Shown here: positions 60,965-64,000 of the stretch, piece after piece | Position numbering within the stretch: position 1 is the first letter of the stretch | Layout of the letters: each line of letters starts with the position of its first letter | Origin: an uncultured Acidobacteriota bacterium | GTDB taxonomy: Bacteria; Acidobacteriota; Blastocatellia; Pyrinomonadales; Pyrinomonadaceae | Reading direction: 5' to 3' | DNA length: 64,000 nt | Assembly: GCA_937859595.1 (NCBI GenBank) | Contig: CALMAH010000011.1 | Span: forward strand, 162,953 to 226,952 | The notes under the pieces: model-generated | Database searches by the model: none | What the model was told of the DNA's origin: nothing | Seen by the model: only the letters and a program-made list of their open reading frames with translations | Position numbers and translations under genes: made by a program

Positions 60965-63920
60965 GCTTCGACTTCCCCTTACGTCTGGCCGAGTTCTCGA
61001 TTACGTCGAGGATCGTTTGTTTCGTTGCTCTTGTATCCAACTCTGATGATTGCTTGAAACTGGTTATGACCCGATAGCCCTTCACCTTTTGTTGCCCGAT
61101 GTCATTGCTCTCAGATGAAGCTAGGGACTCCAGAAACAAATGAAAGCTTTCCGGTTCCAGAAAGTGAATCTGCGACAATTGCTCCTGAGTTAGTCTATTC
61201 TCCGCACTTCTCCTAATTTTCAGCAGGTGCTTCGCATCGGGGGAAATGACCGCAACCCTGTCAAAGCCGGAGTTGAGGCATTTCTGAATGTTTTGCAATT
61301 CGTACTCTACGGTGTTGGTAACGGCAATCTCACAGGCAATTTTGTGATGCTCGTTTTCCAGAACGACATCGACCTTGCCGACGCCGCCGAAGACTTCCTT
61401 TTCGACAGTCGCTACAAACCCCTTGCCTTCGCCTATCCGCTTTATGATCGATTGCAGGTAGCGGTGCTGGCCGTCGGCTGTATCTGCCGGCTTTTGCTTT
61501 GTGAGTGTCGGAGCTTTAGCAGCAGGCTTCTCTTTTGCGTTATCAGATGACTCGACGTTTCTTTCTGCAAATAGTGCCGATTCGATATCCTGTCTTGGCT
61601 CGGCATACTTCTCACGCGTCGATCCGACGATCTCCGATCTCCTCCTGTTCGCAACAGCAGCATCAATCTTGGGAACCGGGGTGACGCTCAGATTGAAGTC
61701 GAATTCGGCCCTTTCGATACGTGCGATTGCCTCACCGACGCCTAAGTTTTGGAGATCCCTTGAATCAAAGTACGAGAAACCGCTGGCAAAGTTCTCTGCA
61801 TCCCGATCCCCAAGTCGAAAACAGATCCTTGTGTAACAGTTTGAAACTACACTTGATGCCACCTCCTGATTCCGGCTTTGCAGTTGCCGGAATTCCTGAT
61901 GAGCGAGTATGAGGCCTAGATTGTACTTTCGGGATCCGCTCAGGATATTTTCCATTGAGGGAGTGATGAAATGCTGGAATTCATCCATGTAGAGCCAGAA
62001 ATAGGGACGGTCGGGGGTTTCCTGTCTGCCAAGAGCAGCCTGATAGAGCTTTGAAACGAACAACGTGCCGAGAAGGTAAGCGTTCTCCTCGCCAATCAGA
62101 CCCTGTGAAAGCTTGACGAGCAGAACTTTCCGGTCATCCATTATCGTCCGCAAGTCCAGCTTGTTTTCCCTTTGGCAGACAATATTTCGGATCAGTCTTT
62201 GCCTCAGGAAGGTGTCAAGACGGATGAGAATCGATGCCTGCGGTTTATTTGTGATCAGAGGGAACTCGTGTGACCAGAAATAGCGAACCGAGTCATCAGC
62301 AACCGTTTCTAAGAATTCATCCCTAAAATTCCTCTCTACCAAAAACCGCTTGAGATCGAGCAGGGTACCCCCTCTGTCGCTTTCGACAAACGCAAGAATC
62401 GCATTTGCCAGAACCGAGTCCATGACATCGCCCCAGCTTGTGGACATCCTTCTAAACGTTCCAACCAGATCAGACGAAAGAATTGTCTTTTCCAGTTCGG
62501 TTTTGGCCTGAAGGATATTGAAACCGATAGGGTATTCGGCATCGGACGGATCAAACAAGATCACATCCCCTCTCCGGTCTTCCGGCACCTTCCCGATAAC
62601 GGAATCTATAAGATCACCATGGGGATCGATCACGCAGAGACCGTGGCCGTTTTCCAGGTCCTGCTTGATAAGACCAAGTAAAAGAGTGGATTTCCCGGAG
62701 CCCGAGCTTCCGATCAGATGCAGATGTCTCGTTCGCTGATCATTTGAAAGTGTAACTTTTTCGGTCTGTCCGCGATGAGAGTTCTCCCCGAGCACCAGCG
62801 AATGTTCTTTTGCGATCTCCGGCAGCGATTTTGTCCGCACGGTGTCTCTGAACATCTTTCTCGACTGGACCGAAAGCGAAGGCGGATGGACCAATGAGAC
62901 GAGTTCTTCGGTATTTAGGAGCATGCCGCAACGGAATGACTGGCGATTCAAAAGTGCCTGCTCATGATGTTCAGCTTCGTAGCCTTCATTGGACAACGGG
63001 ATAAACTCATTGCCAGGCGGGGTGCCAAACCGTGCCAGCGCTCCGCCTAAATTTCTGACGATCTCCATCGACCTCCCGTTATGTGAGCTCTTTCCTGCTA
63101 CCCTGACAACCGCCGAAAAGAGGGGCGACGAAAGCTTCTTTTTTACCAGATATTTGATATCCGGTATGTGTTCGAAAAGCCCGGTTTGGTCAAAACAATG
63201 AATCGTATCGATGATCTCCCGCCGCCAGTCGTTCCGGCATTTTTGAAAAAGGACCTGAATTACGGCGGTTTCGTCGTCAGCCAGATCCGACATCGCTCCG
63301 ATGACCACCGAGAGCGGGTCAACATCAAAACCTGTGACGGTGTCAAGCGGTAGAATGAACTCTTCAGATAAACCGAAATCTACGATTATCGCCAAATCCC
63401 CGGCATTTAACCAGGTTGCGGATAAACGATCACCGAATCCGAAATGCTCGCTTTCCAACAGATGACAACTCGGAAGATGGGATTCAAGCTGTTGCTTTAG
63501 CTGTGCGATGTCGCATTTCGTTGCGGCAAACTGAACGACTATTTGCTCGGAATTACCGATTATCTCGAAGCTGATCGGGTGTGCTGCGTAAGTGAGACTC
63601 AGGAGCAGCTGTTCGGATACGGGTTTTGATGTCTTGAAGTCGACGGGCAGGACAAGACCCATTTCGATAAATTCGTCCTGGTAATACCTACAGAACTCCG
63701 GTTCGTCGGCTTCGGCAATATATTGCGCGTATTCTTCGAGTTGACCGTCCCTTCGGGCAACGGCATTCTCAGTGTTTGCCGGGTTGCCTTCGATCAACCG
63801 GCTAAAAAAACTTGGAATGCGACCATCATCAATTATCTGACTGTCATCCGGCTCGAAATAAAAGAATGGACGAAACGGCGGTTCGAGTTCAACCGGAAAG
63901 TGATAAACCTGCCAGGCCCG
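60957..63920 (-). CDS. TraD/VirD4-like ATPase with C-terminal nuclease-like domain (5' partial)
   Basis: This large protein (at least about 980 residues) resembles conjugative coupling ATPases. The ATPase has Walker A HLIGSSGSGKSTLLLGL and Walker B LYMDEFQHF, with GSRKYNLGLILAHQEFRQLQ, the type IV DNA-binding signature. The C-terminal domain (GKVDVVLENEHHKIACEI, split here from AVTNTVEYEL) resembles a PD-(D/E)xK nuclease, but the final Lys is missing. A TTG at 63797 could be read as a start. However, upstream the same frame continues with clear coding content (FPVELEPPFRPFFYFEPDD), so the true start lies beyond about 63920. The gene overlaps the recombinase by 8 bases. Confidence 0.85.
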   Translation of the reverse strand, partial: RAWQVYHFPVELEPPFRPFFYFEPDDSQIIDDGRIPSFFSRLIEGNPANTENAVARRDGQLEEYAQYIAEADEPEFCRYYQDEFIEMGLVLPVDFKTSKPVSEQLLLSLTYAAHPISFEIIGNSEQIVVQFAATKCDIAQLKQQLESHLPSCHLLESEHFGFGDRLSATWLNAGDLAIIVDFGLSEEFILPLDTVTGFDVDPLSVVIGAMSDLADDETAVIQVLFQKCRNDWRREIIDTIHCFDQTGLFEHIPDIKYLVKKKLSSPLFSAVVRVAGKSSHNGRSMEIVRNLGGALARFGTPPGNEFIPLSNEGYEAEHHEQALLNRQSFRCGMLLNTEELVSLVHPPSLSVQSRKMFRDTVRTKSLPEIAKEHSLVLGENSHRGQTEKVTLSNDQRTRHLHLIGSSGSGKSTLLLGLIKQDLENGHGLCVIDPHGDLIDSVIGKVPEDRRGDVILFDPSDAEYPIGFNILQAKTELEKTILSSDLVGTFRRMSTSWGDVMDSVLANAILAFVESDRGGTLLDLKRFLVERNFRDEFLETVADDSVRYFWSHEFPLITNKPQASILIRLDTFLRQRLIRNIVCQRENKLDLRTIMDDRKVLLVKLSQGLIGEENAYLLGTLFVSKLYQAALGRQETPDRPYFWLYMDEFQHFITPSMENILSGSRKYNLGLILAHQEFRQLQSRNQEVASSVVSNCYTRICFRLGDRDAENFASGFSYFDSRDLQNLGVGEAIARIERAEFDFNLSVTPVPKIDAAVANRRRSEIVGSTREKYAEPRQDIESALFAERNVESSDNAKEKPAAKAPTLTKQKPADTADGQHRYLQSIIKRIGEGKGFVATVEKEVFGGVGKVDVVLENEHHKIACEIAVTNTVEYELQNIQKCLNSGFDRVAVISPDAKHLLKIRRSAENRLTQEQLSQIHFLEPESFHLFLESLASSESNDIGQQKVKGYRVITSFKQSSELDTRATKQTILDVIENSARRKGKSKHD

Positions 63921-64000
63921 CCCCCGGCGCTCCCCCCCCCAGGAAAGTCTTGAAAACGCCCCTTCTCTTTCCTCGGGGAAAGCCCGGGCTCCGGGGAAAA
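63921..64000. other. Low-complexity edge of the sequence
   Basis: The last 80 bases hold a C10 run, many C and G clusters and no clear frame continuity. They look like a poorly resolved contig end. Confidence 0.5.

Noticed and set aside
63723..63953. Plus-strand frame at the window edge
   Set aside because: It is opposite the open TraD-like frame and ends in low-complexity proline codons from the C-rich edge.

Overview
The window looks like chromosomal DNA of an Acidobacteriota bacterium, probably class Blastocatellia (Pyrinomonadaceae-like). This is inferred from content, not from a marker-gene comparison: a membrane Ser/Thr kinase fused to a TolB-type propeller, an Oar-like TonB-dependent receptor with a carboxypeptidase-regulatory N-terminus, three proteins of the acidobacterial VWFA-related type, a DUF5117-type metzincin, a TolB-propeller amidohydrolase, and many Ser/Thr and SpII-type secreted proteins. 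No rRNA genes or CRISPR arrays were found; there is one tRNA.

Layout. 1-7.6 kb: 3' end of alaS, a small secreted protein, the kinase and, convergent to it, the TonB-type receptor. 8-18.4 kb: a redox/detoxification block (aldehyde dehydrogenase, LigB-type dioxygenase, O-methyltransferase, MarR regulator plus FMN reductase, DksA-like protein, Tat/lipoprotein amidase, nitroreductase, and a minus-strand run NTF2-like/SDR/VOC/methyltransferase). 18.5-23 kb: a large zinc protease and an unknown secreted Cys-rich protein plus membrane-anchored protein behind a promoter whose spacer holds a G9 tract. 23.2-30.6 kb: a minus-strand proteostasis/repair run read as CBS protein, two VWA proteins, small heat-shock protein, Lon, exonuclease III, DinB, MOSC. 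30.7-34.4 kb: Rieske protein, YbaY-domain protein, ferredoxin and NadA. 34.6-39.2 kb: complete pstSCAB-phoU operon with four 11-bp-spaced Pho-box half-sites upstream. 39.3-51.4 kb: M48 protease, ankyrin protein, membrane protein, UvrD-like helicase, a His/Cys-rich pair and an amidohydrolase. 51.5-59.7 kb: Fic protein behind a long repeat array, trmFO, a decayed REP/RAYT locus, TauE/SafE permease, VWA protein, XerC-type recombinase, ImmA-like peptidase and HTH regulator. 59.8-64 kb: tRNA-Thr(CGT) followed by a probable integrated-element fragment with a recombinase lacking its catalytic domain and a TraD/VirD4-like ATPase that runs off the window.

The strongest unexplained signal is a 72-bp module that begins exactly at the start codon of three consecutive, otherwise unrelated genes (small heat-shock protein and two VWA proteins). 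The encoded 24-residue leader is identical in all three, and every nucleotide difference between the copies is synonymous. Other notable signals are two different inverted-repeat elements inserted in frame in trmFO and in the helicase gene, the possible phase-variable promoter, and the compound palindromic array in front of fic.
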